Shown: in pieces, positions 14,222 through 23,000 of the stretch
Layout: each line of letters begins with the position of its first letter
Position numbering within the stretch: position 1 is the first letter of the stretch
Assembly (NCBI GenBank): GCA_024692235.1
Contig: JAILMW010000031.1
Location: 1 to 39,081, forward strand
Direction: 5' to 3'
Source of the DNA: Saccharofermentans sp.
Lineage (GTDB): Bacteria; Bacillota; Clostridia; Saccharofermentanales; Saccharofermentanaceae
DNA: 39,081 nt
Program-made: the position numbers and the translations under genes
The notes under the pieces: model-generated
What the model saw: only the letters and a program-made list of their open reading frames with translations
The model's database searches: none
What the model was told of the DNA's origin: nothing

Positions 14222-14817
14222 TCCTGATCCTCCGTATATACCGCCATGATACAGTCAACAGCATAATCATGCTTCTGCACGGGAAGAGCGGAATATATCT
14301 GGAAATCGTAGCAGACACCGACCGTATAGGGCGCCTTACCCTCCGAATCTGCCTTACAGAGCCAGCGATCGTAGTAACCGCCTCCCTGACCGAGTCTCGA
14401 GCCGTCCTCGCTATATGCTACTGCAGGAACGATCATGAGATCGATATCTCCCGGGTAGATCTTACGAAGGCCGTTCTTGGGCTCAGGGATACCGTATGCA
14501 CCTTCCGTGAACTGGGAATCGGGATCTGTGATCTCGTAGAATTCCATCTGGTCTCCCTTTACCTTCGGATAGCATACGGTCCTGTTATTATCCATGAAGA
14601 ACTTGGCTATACCGTCACAGGGAAGCTCGCCTCTTACGGCCTTGTAGAGGGCCACGCAGGACGCAGAAGAGATAAGGCTTCTGAGATCCTTATCCTTGAC
14701 GGATATAAACTGCTCAGACAGCACCTTGTCATACCCTGCTGCTTGCTCGGGACCTATAAGTGCCCTTCTCGACCTGATGACTTCCCTGATCTGGGACTTC
14801 TTGGCTGAATCGCTCAT
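14218..14817 (-). CDS. 5-formyltetrahydrofolate cyclo-ligase
   Basis: A 199-residue member of the 5-formyl-THF cyclo-ligase family, which converts 5-formyl-THF to 5,10-methenyl-THF using ATP. The N-terminal basic helix (KKSQIREVIRSRRALI), the middle VCYPKVKGDQMEFYEI and the conserved LGQGGGYYDRWL loop (about 144-155) are present in order. TVGVCYDFQ follows at the usual spacing. GGAGAAGGATATG gives a good ribosome site. It sits 19 bases after ligA and is probably co-transcribed with it. Confidence 0.93.
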   Translation of the reverse strand: MSDSAKKSQIREVIRSRRALIGPEQAAGYDKVLSEQFISVKDKDLRSLISSASCVALYKAVRGELPCDGIAKFFMDNNRTVCYPKVKGDQMEFYEITDPDSQFTEGAYGIPEPKNGLRKIYPGDIDLMIVPAVAYSEDGSRLGQGGGYYDRWLCKADSEGKAPYTVGVCYDFQIYSALPVQKHDYAVDCIMAVYTEDQE

Positions 14818-14836
14818 ATCCTTCTCCTCCCTTCCC

Positions 14837-16870
14837 TTATGAGTTTATCATATTCATAAGATCTTCTTCACTTATGGAGGGGATTCCGAGCTCCTTGGCC
14901 TTTACAGCCTTGCTGCCGGCTGCCTCGCCTTCCAGTAGATAGGAAGTCTTCTTGGATACGGATCCGACTACCTTTCCTCCGTTAGCAATGATGAGATCTG
15001 CCGCCTCGTTACGGGACAATGTAGGAAGCGTACCCGTAATACATATGGAAAGACCTTCAAGAGCACTTCCCTTCTCGATCTTCTCCGCTTCGAACTGAAC
15101 CCCTGCATCCTTGAGCCTTCTTAATAGAGCTGCATTATCTTCGTCTGAGAAGAAGCCTGCTATGCCTACAGCAGAGATATCACCTATAGAATCTACCTTC
15201 ACGAGGTCATCAACAGATGCCTCCATAAGGGAATCTATGGAACCGAAATGATCCATAAGATCTCTTGAAGTAGCCTTACCTACATTAGGTATACCGAGGC
15301 CTGCGAGTACCTTGTCCGCAGGAGCATTGGCCTTAGCATCCTCTATGGCGCCCAAAAGCTTATCCGTATTCTTCTCAAGGCCGAATACCTTTGCTTCCAC
15401 AAGCTCATCCCTTCTGTCCTTAAGAGAGAAGATATCAGCGATATCCTTAACGAAGCCGCCCGCTATAAGATCCTTAACATACTCGATACCGAACCCCTTT
15501 ATGTTCATGGAATCTCTTGCGACAAAATTACAGATCCTGTGTACAAGCGTTCCGGGGCAAGAGGGATTGACGCACTTATAGTCAGCCGCGTCCTCTTCTC
15601 TTACAAGCTTATGTCCGCATACGGGACAAGAATCCGGGATCTTATAAGGCTTCCAGTCAGAAGGTCTCTTATCCTTATTTACGCACTTGATCTTGGGTAT
15701 TATCTCGCCGGACTTATATACGACGATAGTATCACCGATACCGAGCTCCAGATCATCTATAAAGCCCTGATTGTGAAGCGTTGCCCTTGTAACGGTAGTA
15801 CCGCACAAAGATATTGGCTCGAAGATCGCTACGGGAGTAACTCTTCCTGTCCTTCCGGTATCCACCTCAACTTCAAGAAGCTTCGTCTCCTTCTCCTCAG
15901 GCGGATACTTATATGCGATAGCCCATCTGGGGAACTTTATCGTGTTGCCGAGTTTCTCTCTGTCGGCTATTGAATTAAGCTTAACTACGGCACCGTCTAT
16001 ATCGTAAGCAAGATCTCCTCTTGCCTGTCCGATCTTCTGTATGGCATCCCATACCTCATCTGCCGTCTTACACTTATAGTAGAGGTCTATTACCTTTACT
16101 CCGTTCTTCTTTAAGAACTCATAGCCGTCAGAGTGAGTGGCAAAAGTCTTTCCTCTTGTCTCCTGGATATTAAAGATAAAAAGAGACAGGTCTCTCTTCT
16201 TGGTTATCCTCGTATCTATCTGGCGAAGTGTTCCTGCGGCACAATTTCGAGGGTTGGCAAAGGTCTTGCTGCCTTCCTCCTCAGCCTCTTCATTTACCTT
16301 GGCGAAGGCCTCCCTTGTCATATAGACCTCACCGCGTATCTCGATATACTCGATGGGGTCCGGCATGGTCTTAACGACATCCTTTATTACCATGGCATTC
16401 TTGGTAACGTCTTCGCCTTCGTTTATACCGTCACCTCTTGTAACGGCGGTAGTAAGCTTACCGTTCTCGTAGCGAAGTGCCATGGAGAGGCCGTCTATCT
16501 TAGTCTCTACAAGAAACTCCGTCCCTTCTCCCAACTGCTCTATGGTAGAGTTGACAAAATCCTCCACCTCTTCCCTGGAGAAAACATCCAGCAGGCTTAA
16601 CATGGGAACGTTATGCTTTACAAGGATACCCTTCTCGGCCTTCCAACCTACTCTTTTTGAGGGAGAATCCTCTCTTACGAACTCGGGGTGCTCCTTCTCG
16701 ATCTGCTTGAGCCTTAAGTTCATCTGATCGTATTCAAAATCGGATATCTCGGGTTCGTCGTCGTTATAGTATCTGTCGCAGTGATAGTTCATCACCTTGA
16801 CCAGTTCATCGTATTCCACCTTCACGGGATCGTTATCGAACAACCCGATCTGCATAGCATCGTCGGACAT
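14837..16870 (-). CDS. ligA: NAD-dependent DNA ligase
   Basis: A 677-residue ligase that seals nicks with NAD+. The order is normal: Ia domain (YYNDDEPEISDFEYD), adenylation domain with the nucleotidylated lysine K124 (VETKIDGLSM), OB fold, four-Cys zinc finger (CPVCGHKLV ... CVNPSCPG, about 415-440), helix-hairpin-helix repeats and a C-terminal BRCT domain (about 600-677). The length matches the family (~670). The loop after RGDG is one residue longer than usual (RGDGINEGEDVT). AAAGGAT lies before the ATG. It is the third gene of the ydbC operon. Confidence 0.97.
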   Translation of the reverse strand: MSDDAMQIGLFDNDPVKVEYDELVKVMNYHCDRYYNDDEPEISDFEYDQMNLRLKQIEKEHPEFVREDSPSKRVGWKAEKGILVKHNVPMLSLLDVFSREEVEDFVNSTIEQLGEGTEFLVETKIDGLSMALRYENGKLTTAVTRGDGINEGEDVTKNAMVIKDVVKTMPDPIEYIEIRGEVYMTREAFAKVNEEAEEEGSKTFANPRNCAAGTLRQIDTRITKKRDLSLFIFNIQETRGKTFATHSDGYEFLKKNGVKVIDLYYKCKTADEVWDAIQKIGQARGDLAYDIDGAVVKLNSIADREKLGNTIKFPRWAIAYKYPPEEKETKLLEVEVDTGRTGRVTPVAIFEPISLCGTTVTRATLHNQGFIDDLELGIGDTIVVYKSGEIIPKIKCVNKDKRPSDWKPYKIPDSCPVCGHKLVREEDAADYKCVNPSCPGTLVHRICNFVARDSMNIKGFGIEYVKDLIAGGFVKDIADIFSLKDRRDELVEAKVFGLEKNTDKLLGAIEDAKANAPADKVLAGLGIPNVGKATSRDLMDHFGSIDSLMEASVDDLVKVDSIGDISAVGIAGFFSDEDNAALLRRLKDAGVQFEAEKIEKGSALEGLSICITGTLPTLSRNEAADLIIANGGKVVGSVSKKTSYLLEGEAAGSKAVKAKELGIPSISEEDLMNMINS

Positions 16871-16875
16871 ATGGG

Positions 16876-17511
16876 TTATCCTTTCTTACGTGAGAATGCG
16901 TAGTAAGCCGTAGGGAGCATCAGAAGGATGCTGAAGAATATCCCCCAGACCGCAGCCGGGAGATGAAGCGTACCGTCGAATGCACGCATAAGATTACCGT
17001 GCTGTCTTGAAGTTATATAAAGGATCTTATCCAGAATCCCGAACTTACCCTTAAGGGGGATAAAGAACGAACCTGTAAGTATATGGCATCCGACAGACAG
17101 TATATAGATATCGGCTATCCACAGGACCACCTTCTGAAGCCTTAGAATGTACACTATTCCGATCGCCGCCAATGCCAAAGAGATGGCGATGGTCGAAGAT
17201 ATGACATAATGTCTGTTGGTTACACACCTGATCACATAGCCCGCCGTCGTTATAAGAACGAAGGCACAAGGCATGTAGGTCACGGCTTCGGTCCTGGACA
17301 GGAGCATGAGCCCCAAAGATATCAGAGCTGCCGCCACCACTATGACGACGGCACCGATCTTGGTATCAGAAGCAAGGGATATCTTACCTGCCCCCTTCTC
17401 CAGAAGGGAGAATATCAGGTTCGTAAAAATATGTAAGGGCTCTGTAACCAGAGTTCCCCACGTAAAGAGAAGTATGGCTGCGATAACACCCGCACGCTCT
17501 TCGCTTCTCAA
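16876..17511 (-). CDS. Polytopic membrane protein of unknown function
   Basis: A 211-residue, strongly hydrophobic protein with about five or six membrane helices. I do not recognise the family. The best start is a TTG at 17511, seven bases after the ydbC stop, with a weak GAGG upstream; no Met occurs until well into the second helix. It ends five bases before ligA and is probably co-transcribed. Visible landmarks are a cytoplasmic-looking loop RCVTNRHY and a Gly-rich FGILDKILYITSRQHGN loop near the end. Confidence 0.72.
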   Translation of the reverse strand: MRSEERAGVIAAILLFTWGTLVTEPLHIFTNLIFSLLEKGAGKISLASDTKIGAVVIVVAAALISLGLMLLSRTEAVTYMPCAFVLITTAGYVIRCVTNRHYVISSTIAISLALAAIGIVYILRLQKVVLWIADIYILSVGCHILTGSFFIPLKGKFGILDKILYITSRQHGNLMRAFDGTLHLPAAVWGIFFSILLMLPTAYYAFSRKKG

Positions 17512-17517
17512 TTTATC

Positions 17518-17760
17518 TTATGCCTCAGTCTCAAAAGGATCGTAATCTTCAAGGAGCTCCTTAAGAACTGCAACTTCCTCACTGCTCAAGGAGATTCCCT
17601 TGCCTACCTTCTCGTGGTCAGGGCCCCAATCACGGATATCGAGCTTAGGCTTACCGTCATTCCACTTAACGATATTGGCTTCTCTGTTCCAGCCGGACTT
17701 GTTCGTAGCGAGAACACCGATCGTCTTGACTATCTCAAACTTGATTTCTGTCTTTGGCAT
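17518..17760 (-). CDS. YdbC-family PC4-like single-stranded DNA-binding protein
   Basis: An 80-residue protein matching the YdbC family, relatives of the eukaryotic coactivator PC4. It shows the family blocks EIVKTIGVLATNKSGW, REANIVKWNDGKPKLDIRDW and GPDHEKVGKGISLSSEE. YdbC proteins form dimers with a curved beta surface that binds single-stranded DNA. GGAGG lies before the ATG. It is the first gene of a five-gene operon that includes DNA ligase, which fits a DNA-handling role. Confidence 0.92.
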   Translation of the reverse strand: MPKTEIKFEIVKTIGVLATNKSGWNREANIVKWNDGKPKLDIRDWGPDHEKVGKGISLSSEEVAVLKELLEDYDPFETEA

Positions 17761-17800
17761 AATGACCTCCTTGATCAGAGCAAATGGATAATATGGGTTG

Positions 17801-17809
17801 ATTATAACA
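17801..17809 (-). promoter_or_regulatory. Extended -10 promoter of the ydbC-ligA operon
   Basis: On the minus strand TGTTATAAT forms an extended -10 (TGnTATAAT) about 40 bases before the ydbC start. No good -35 hexamer is present, which extended -10 promoters tolerate. Confidence 0.55.
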
Positions 17810-17851
17810 CAGCACGCGTCAAAAGCTATATAATAAATATAATACTTTTAT

Positions 17852-17857
17852 TATAAT
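17852..17857 (+). promoter_or_regulatory. -10 element of the metallophosphoesterase gene
   Basis: TATAAT at 17852-17857 should start transcription near 17864, after the first in-frame ATG (17858) but before the second (17879). This supports the shorter protein. No clear -35 box. Confidence 0.55.
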
Positions 17858-17878
17858 ATGACTCCGAAAGGACCTTTT

Positions 17879-18712
17879 ATGGATATTGCCGTTATAGCCC
17901 TTATATCTGCCATTATACTTACGGGACTTGTTCTTCTTGTCCTGTCCCTTATAGAGCCGCATAAACTTAATATCACGCGCGAAATGCTCTCTTCTTCCGC
18001 AAAGGAAGGAAGCCCCGACGTAAGGCTTTTATTCTTCAGCGACCTTCATGCGGAATTCTGCTTTATCCCCAAGGAGAAAGTAGAAGCGATAATAAGAGAA
18101 GAAGCCGCGGGCAAAGGCTTAAGCGCAGTAGTATTCGGCGGAGATATAATAAATAACCCCAAGAAGTACAAAGTGGGAGCGGAATATCTAACTTATATCG
18201 CGAATGTATGTAAGGAGCTTGGTATACCTTTCGAAGGCGTTACGGGCAACCACGACGTGAAGATCCCCGCCAAGGCCATAAGCGAATGCTCCTTTCATAA
18301 CATATCAAACGGTTACACGATACTTAAGTCCTTAAGGGACGGCACTGATATCGCATTGAGCGGCATCAACGATTCGGGAAGAAAGCACAGAGTATGGTAT
18401 GAGCCTCCTACGGTACCGGATACTTGCACGAAGAATATCGTTATAGCACATAATCCGGATCAGATACTTCATATAACCGACTGCACCAAGGTTGATTACA
18501 TGATCTCCGGACATATCCACGGAGGTCAGATAAGAACACCTTTTAAGATAGAATTTACAAGCCTTAGAAAAGACGCTCTCCCTAAGCTAGACATAATCGC
18601 GGGCGAATATAAGATCAACGGCATAACCTTATTCATCTCCAAGGGAATCGGCTGTGTCAGGCTTCCCATGAGACTTAAGGCTACCCCCGAAGTCAATATC
18701 ATCGAGATATAA
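17879..18712 (+). CDS. Membrane-anchored metallophosphoesterase (YkuE/YaeI-like)
   Basis: A 277-residue calcineurin-like phosphoesterase with one N-terminal membrane helix (about 1-25). The metal ligands are complete: FSDLHAEF, FGGDII, TGNHD, AHNPDQ and SGHIHGGQIR. Relatives include YkuE and YaeI, wall- or lipid-related phosphatases; the substrate here is unknown. The start at 17879 is chosen because AAAGGA lies seven bases upstream and the -10 box overlaps the earlier ATG. The gene is alone on the plus strand, and its last 14 bases overlap the convergent zinc-ribbon gene. Confidence 0.9.
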   Translation: MDIAVIALISAIILTGLVLLVLSLIEPHKLNITREMLSSSAKEGSPDVRLLFFSDLHAEFCFIPKEKVEAIIREEAAGKGLSAVVFGGDIINNPKKYKVGAEYLTYIANVCKELGIPFEGVTGNHDVKIPAKAISECSFHNISNGYTILKSLRDGTDIALSGINDSGRKHRVWYEPPTVPDTCTKNIVIAHNPDQILHITDCTKVDYMISGHIHGGQIRTPFKIEFTSLRKDALPKLDIIAGEYKINGITLFISKGIGCVRLPMRLKATPEVNIIEI

Positions 18713-19514
18713 GATCCAGCATCTCCTCTTCGCTCTTTCTTATCTCACCCAGGAGAGATCGCATCTCACTTCTAAGGTCAGAGAGTTCCTTTACGGTCTC
18801 TTCGTGTACCTGAAGATCGTTCTCTGCTCTCTGTGCCGCTTTTTCGTTGATATCTTCATAATACGCACTATACGCCTTAGCCTGATGCCTTTCGTACAGG
18901 ATCAGGGATACGACCGCTACGGCAAGACATATCACCAGTACCAGCGAGGAACGGCAGATACATCCGATGGCGATCGCTGCCAATATAGCTGCGACACGGA
19001 TAGTGTTGTTCTTCGTGCTAAGATCCTGCTTCTCACTCGCGCTCATACCGTAAGATCTTCTGACTTCGCGGGGCGTAATGTCGGATCTTTGAATGTTACC
19101 GGATCTTCTGGCAACGGAGATATACTTGGAGATATCGTCGGTATATTTCTTCTTATCTTCGGGAAGAGCCTCACTGAAGCGGACATACGCTGCAGACTTT
19201 TGAAATGACATGAGCTTTGTCATATCTCCGTGGGTCTTCATAAGATGTTCGGATACCATATTAGGCGTCAGGGAGCAATTGAGCTTCTCCCACAGGCAGA
19301 GATAGTTGCCGGGTTCCGCGTTCAGCATCTCGTCCAGATACAACGTAGCAAGACCGTTCTTGCTGTCCTTTCTAAGATCCTCTATTCGCTTAAGATCGAT
19401 CATCTCGAGCTCGTCCGTATAGAGCTTTCCGCAATAGTCGCATCTATATATCTTCTTTCCTTCGATAAGGCTCAGATTTCCGGCACACGAGGGGCATGAA
19501 TATTCTCTTACCAT
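18699..19514 (-). CDS. Zinc-ribbon, two-helix membrane, coiled-coil protein (copy 2)
   Basis: A 271-residue protein with no family I recognise. The N-terminus has a four-Cys zinc ribbon (CPSCAGNL ... CDYCGKLY, about 7-32). A helical repeat-like middle (about 40-155), two adjacent hydrophobic helices (about 173-205) and a C-terminal coiled coil (about 206-271) follow. It has the same plan as the gene immediately upstream (CPSC/CDYCGKLYTDE versus CASC/CEFCGKLYSDE; ATLYLDEMLNAEPGN versus ARTLMKDALSSNPDD), so they are tandem paralogues. It starts one base after that gene stops. The soluble zinc end is probably cytoplasmic. Confidence 0.8.
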   Translation of the reverse strand: MVREYSCPSCAGNLSLIEGKKIYRCDYCGKLYTDELEMIDLKRIEDLRKDSKNGLATLYLDEMLNAEPGNYLCLWEKLNCSLTPNMVSEHLMKTHGDMTKLMSFQKSAAYVRFSEALPEDKKKYTDDISKYISVARRSGNIQRSDITPREVRRSYGMSASEKQDLSTKNNTIRVAAILAAIAIGCICRSSLVLVICLAVAVVSLILYERHQAKAYSAYYEDINEKAAQRAENDLQVHEETVKELSDLRSEMRSLLGEIRKSEEEMLDLISR

Positions 19515-19515
19515 A

Positions 19516-20337
19516 TCAGCTTTCCACTCTTTCCCTTATTTCTTTCTCATGCTCCTTAAAGGATGCAAACAGCGCATTTGCTTCGGCCTTGATCTCCGGA
19601 AGTGACGCTACATCCTTCCTGTTCTGTTCGAACGATTCATTAAGAGTCTTCTTTGCGTCATCGACAGCTTCATAACAATACAGAACATAAAAGACAATGC
19701 CGAATATACCGCCGACAGGGGCCAATACAATGCCGCTGCCACCCGAATTCAAAGTTACAAGGCACACCATCGCACATCCCACGCAAAAGGCAAAGATGAC
19801 CCCGAAGATATTCTGTGCCAATATGTCCTTAAGAGCTTTCATCCTCTCGCTGAACGACTTCTTTGGAGTATTCTTTCTGTCCTCCGCGATCTTGGTAAGA
19901 TGCTCGTTCTGACTCTCGATACCGTTGATCTTCCTTCTAAGGTCTACATAATGCTCAAGATCATGGGCAATGTCATTATTCTCGCGCTTACGAGACTTTC
20001 CCAAGGAAACGAATTGAGCCTTGGAGACCAATCGGTCAAGAGCACTGTCGGATCTCATATTCTGCTCAAGGTAATCTGATACCGAGTCCGAATCAAGATC
20101 GATGTGCAGTGATTCCAGTATATATGCGGGATCATCAGGGTTGGAAGACAGCGCATCCTTCATGAGAGTACGCGCTATATCCCTATTGCCTTTTGCCCAG
20201 AGTTTCCTTACTGCTTCAATATCTGAGCATTCCTTCTCATCACTATATAACTTACCGCAGAATTCACATCTGAACAGGTCTTCATCGATACTTATGAGCC
20301 TGCCTCCGCAAGATGCGCAAAGATCGCCTTCCGTCAT
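19516..20337 (-). CDS. Zinc-ribbon, two-helix membrane, coiled-coil protein (copy 1)
   Basis: A 273-residue paralogue of the next gene. It has a four-Cys zinc ribbon (CASCGGRL ... CEFCGKLYSDEKEC), a helical middle with a TPR-like pair (AKGNRDIARTLMKDALSSNP), a basic segment (LGKSRKRENND), two hydrophobic helices (about 175-222) and a C-terminal coiled coil (VDDAKKTLNESFEQNRKD...). AAGGAGG precedes the ATG. Both genes form a two-gene operon, which suggests a hetero-oligomer. No enzyme motif is seen, so a scaffold or sensor role is only a guess. Confidence 0.8.
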   Translation of the reverse strand: MTEGDLCASCGGRLISIDEDLFRCEFCGKLYSDEKECSDIEAVRKLWAKGNRDIARTLMKDALSSNPDDPAYILESLHIDLDSDSVSDYLEQNMRSDSALDRLVSKAQFVSLGKSRKRENNDIAHDLEHYVDLRRKINGIESQNEHLTKIAEDRKNTPKKSFSERMKALKDILAQNIFGVIFAFCVGCAMVCLVTLNSGGSGIVLAPVGGIFGIVFYVLYCYEAVDDAKKTLNESFEQNRKDVASLPEIKAEANALFASFKEHEKEIRERVES

Positions 20338-20373
20338 GTATCATTCCCTCCTTGGTTCCGGTGTTCATTATAT

Positions 20374-20403
20374 AAAAAAGAGGGATGCGTTGCCACATCC
20401 CTC
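20374..20403 (-). terminator. Terminator of glgP
   Basis: On the minus strand GAGGGATG and CATCCCTC form an eight-pair stem followed by TTTTTTATA. It lies about 25 bases after the glycogen phosphorylase stop and before the next gene of the same strand. Confidence 0.93.
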
Positions 20404-20426
20404 CTTGAAGTATCGATCGTTCCTGA

Positions 20427-22811
20427 TCAGATCTTGCAGGCCTTTACCTTCCAGATCTCATCCGCATATTCGGTGATAGTCCTGTCTGAGGAGAACTTAC
20501 CGGAATTGCAGATGTTGATCCAGCACATCTGTGCCCACTTCATCTCATCCTTATAGTCTGTGTAGAGACGATCTCTTGTCTTTCTGTAGTCGTCGAAGTC
20601 GCCGAGTACATAGTAAGGATCACCGGGCTGCCAGTTAGTACCGTAGAGGATACCGTTATAAAGGTCGTGGAACATTCCCGTTCCCTCGTCGTTGAACGTA
20701 CCGTCTACAAGTCTGTCCAGAGCCTTCTTGATGCCCGGGATATTCTCATACTGCCACTGAGGATTGTAGTAAGCCTTAGTAGCTGCCATATCCTGTGAAC
20801 GGCAACCGAAGATATAGATATTATCGTTACCTACAGCCTCTGCGATCTCAACGTTAGCACCGTCCAATGTACCGAGAGTAACGGCACCGTTCATCATGAA
20901 CTTCATGTTACCTGTACCTGATGCCTCAAGACCCGCAGTAGATATCTGCTCTGATACGTCAGCTGCCGGGAACATCTTCTCACCCTTACTTACATTGTAG
21001 TTCTCTACGAATACGACCTTGAGCCTTCCCTTCATGTCGGGATCGTTGTCGATCATCTTGGCGATCTCGTTGATAAACTTGATGATGGCCTTAGCCCTGA
21101 AGTAACCGGGAGCAGCCTTAGCACCGAAGAGGATCGTAACGGGAGGAAGGTCAAGCTTCGGATTCTCCTTGATCCTGTCGTAGAGATTAAGAGCGTAAAG
21201 AGCATTAAGAAGCTGTCTCTTATACTCGTGAAGTCTCTTGATCTGTACATCAAATACGGAATCGACATTAAGGTCGATATCGTGCGTCTTCTTAAGGTGA
21301 TCGGCAAGACGCTGCTTGTTGCTCTTCTTGATGGCAAGAAGCTTCTTCATGACAGCCTTGTCGTCCTTGTACTTCTCGAGCTGCTTGAGCTGATCAAGGT
21401 CGGTTACCCAGGAATCGTTGCCGAGGAGCTCAGTGATGAGAGCCGCAAGCTCGGGATTACATGTACGGAGCCATCTTCTGGGAGTAACACCGTTCGTCTT
21501 ATTGGAGAACTTCTCAGGATAGATCTTATACCAGTCCTTGAGGGTCTCGTTCTTTAAGATCTCGGTATGAAGCGCGGCAACACCGTTTACGGATCTGGAA
21601 CCGTAGATAGCAAGCCATGCCATCTGCACCTTGCCGTCCGATAAGGGGCTCATCTTGTCGATAAGCTCGGAATAAAGACCTGCTTCGTACATCTGAGCTC
21701 TGAACTGGTTGTTGATGCCCTCGACGATCTCGAAGATCCTGGGGAAGAGGAATCTGAAGATGGAGATATCCCACTTCTCGAGAGCCTCTGCCATGATCGT
21801 GTGGTTGGTATAAGCGAAAGTATCCTTTACGATCTCCCATGCGTCTTCCCACTTAACGCCGTTCTCGTCAACGAGGATCCTCATGAGCTCGGGGATACCG
21901 ATAACGGGATGCGTATCGTTAAGCTGGATCGCATTGTACTTTGCAAAATCCTTCATGTCGTCGCCGTGAACAGCCTTATACTTCCTTACGATATCCTGCA
22001 AAGAAGCGGATGTGAAGAAATACTGCTGTCTTACACGGAGCACCTTACCGTCGTAAGATGTGTCGTTGGGATAAAGGACTCTCCAGATATCATTTACTCT
22101 GTTTCTCTCGATAACGGCGTCATCAAATCTCTGTGAGTTGAAGAGATTGAAATCGAACTCCTGCGCGGGTTCAGCCTTCCAAAGTCTTAAGAGATTGATA
22201 TTCTTCGTGCCGTAACCTGTGATAGGAAGATCAAAAGGGATAGCCCATACATCGATATCGTTGTAGTGGACCTTTACCTTCTCGTCGTATCTTGCAAGTG
22301 TGAAAGGATAACCTCTCTCCATCCAGGAATCGGGATACTCCTTCTGGAAACCGTTCTCGATAGCCTGACGAAAAAGACCGTATCTGTAAAGGATACCGTA
22401 GCCGTTAACGGGAAGGTTCAGTGTTGCGCATGAATCAAGGAAGCATGCGGCAAGTCTTCCGAGACCACCGTTACCGAGAGCAGGATCCGTCTCCTCCTCA
22501 AGGATGTCGGTGATGTCATAACCGAAAGAAGCAAGTGCCTCCTTAGCCTGATCGTAGATACCGAGGTTAACAAGGTTATTAAGGAGCGATCTGCCCTCTA
22601 GAAACTCAGCGGACAGGTAATGCGCCTGTCTTACCTTGGAATACGCTTCCCTTGTGTCCTGGAAATTGTCTGAGATGAGCTCCACTACGCTCTTTGAAAG
22701 TGCTGTCCAATAATCACTAGCAGTAGCATTCTCGAGCGAAAGACCTGTCTCTGCCCTTACATGGGCCTGCATCTGTGCTTCTAGCATCTTAGCGGTTACA
22801 GTCTTTGCCAT
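20427..22811 (-). CDS. glgP: Glycogen/maltodextrin phosphorylase
   Basis: A 794-residue enzyme that releases glucose-1-phosphate from glycogen or maltodextrins, using pyridoxal phosphate. The PLP lysine is K637 in EASGTGNMKFMMNGA. Other family blocks are present: LGNGGLGRLAACFLDS, YGILYRYGLF, NDTHPVIGIPELMR, KTNGVTPRRWL and QIKRLHEYKRQ. Length and motif order are normal. The start region is odd: the nearest strong ribosome site (AGGAGGG at 22842-22848) lies about 30 bases upstream, separated by a small hairpin. The upstream promoter carries a palindromic operator. The gene is monocistronic; no other glycogen gene lies nearby. Confidence 0.97.
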   Translation of the reverse strand: MAKTVTAKMLEAQMQAHVRAETGLSLENATASDYWTALSKSVVELISDNFQDTREAYSKVRQAHYLSAEFLEGRSLLNNLVNLGIYDQAKEALASFGYDITDILEEETDPALGNGGLGRLAACFLDSCATLNLPVNGYGILYRYGLFRQAIENGFQKEYPDSWMERGYPFTLARYDEKVKVHYNDIDVWAIPFDLPITGYGTKNINLLRLWKAEPAQEFDFNLFNSQRFDDAVIERNRVNDIWRVLYPNDTSYDGKVLRVRQQYFFTSASLQDIVRKYKAVHGDDMKDFAKYNAIQLNDTHPVIGIPELMRILVDENGVKWEDAWEIVKDTFAYTNHTIMAEALEKWDISIFRFLFPRIFEIVEGINNQFRAQMYEAGLYSELIDKMSPLSDGKVQMAWLAIYGSRSVNGVAALHTEILKNETLKDWYKIYPEKFSNKTNGVTPRRWLRTCNPELAALITELLGNDSWVTDLDQLKQLEKYKDDKAVMKKLLAIKKSNKQRLADHLKKTHDIDLNVDSVFDVQIKRLHEYKRQLLNALYALNLYDRIKENPKLDLPPVTILFGAKAAPGYFRAKAIIKFINEIAKMIDNDPDMKGRLKVVFVENYNVSKGEKMFPAADVSEQISTAGLEASGTGNMKFMMNGAVTLGTLDGANVEIAEAVGNDNIYIFGCRSQDMAATKAYYNPQWQYENIPGIKKALDRLVDGTFNDEGTGMFHDLYNGILYGTNWQPGDPYYVLGDFDDYRKTRDRLYTDYKDEMKWAQMCWINICNSGKFSSDRTITEYADEIWKVKACKI

Positions 22812-22863
22812 AATGTTTACGTGACGCCCCTAAAAGGCGCTCCCTCCTCTTAAAATACATCTA

Positions 22864-22908
22864 ATTTTAACAGTTTTTTGATGTAACGGTCAATTTTCAA
22901 ACGTTACA
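22864..22908 (-). promoter_or_regulatory. glgP promoter with palindromic operator
   Basis: On the minus strand TTGACC (22888-22893) and TAAAAT (22864-22869) lie 18 bases apart. TGTAACG (22902-22908) and CGTTACA (22882-22888) form a perfect seven-base inverted repeat around 13 bases that covers the -35 box. A repressor bound there would block the promoter. The reader is unknown. Confidence 0.7.
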
Positions 22909-23000
22909 ATTGAAGCATGTCTGTACGGTTGATAATCGGCAATCTTTATATTACTATTTATTTGATCTTATTAATATAATAGAAGTGATGCGGAGAAAAT

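Noticed and set aside
14269..14808. 179-codon plus-strand frame opposite the formyl-THF cyclo-ligase
   Set aside because: It is antisense to a clear enzyme gene, with no ribosome site and no family character.
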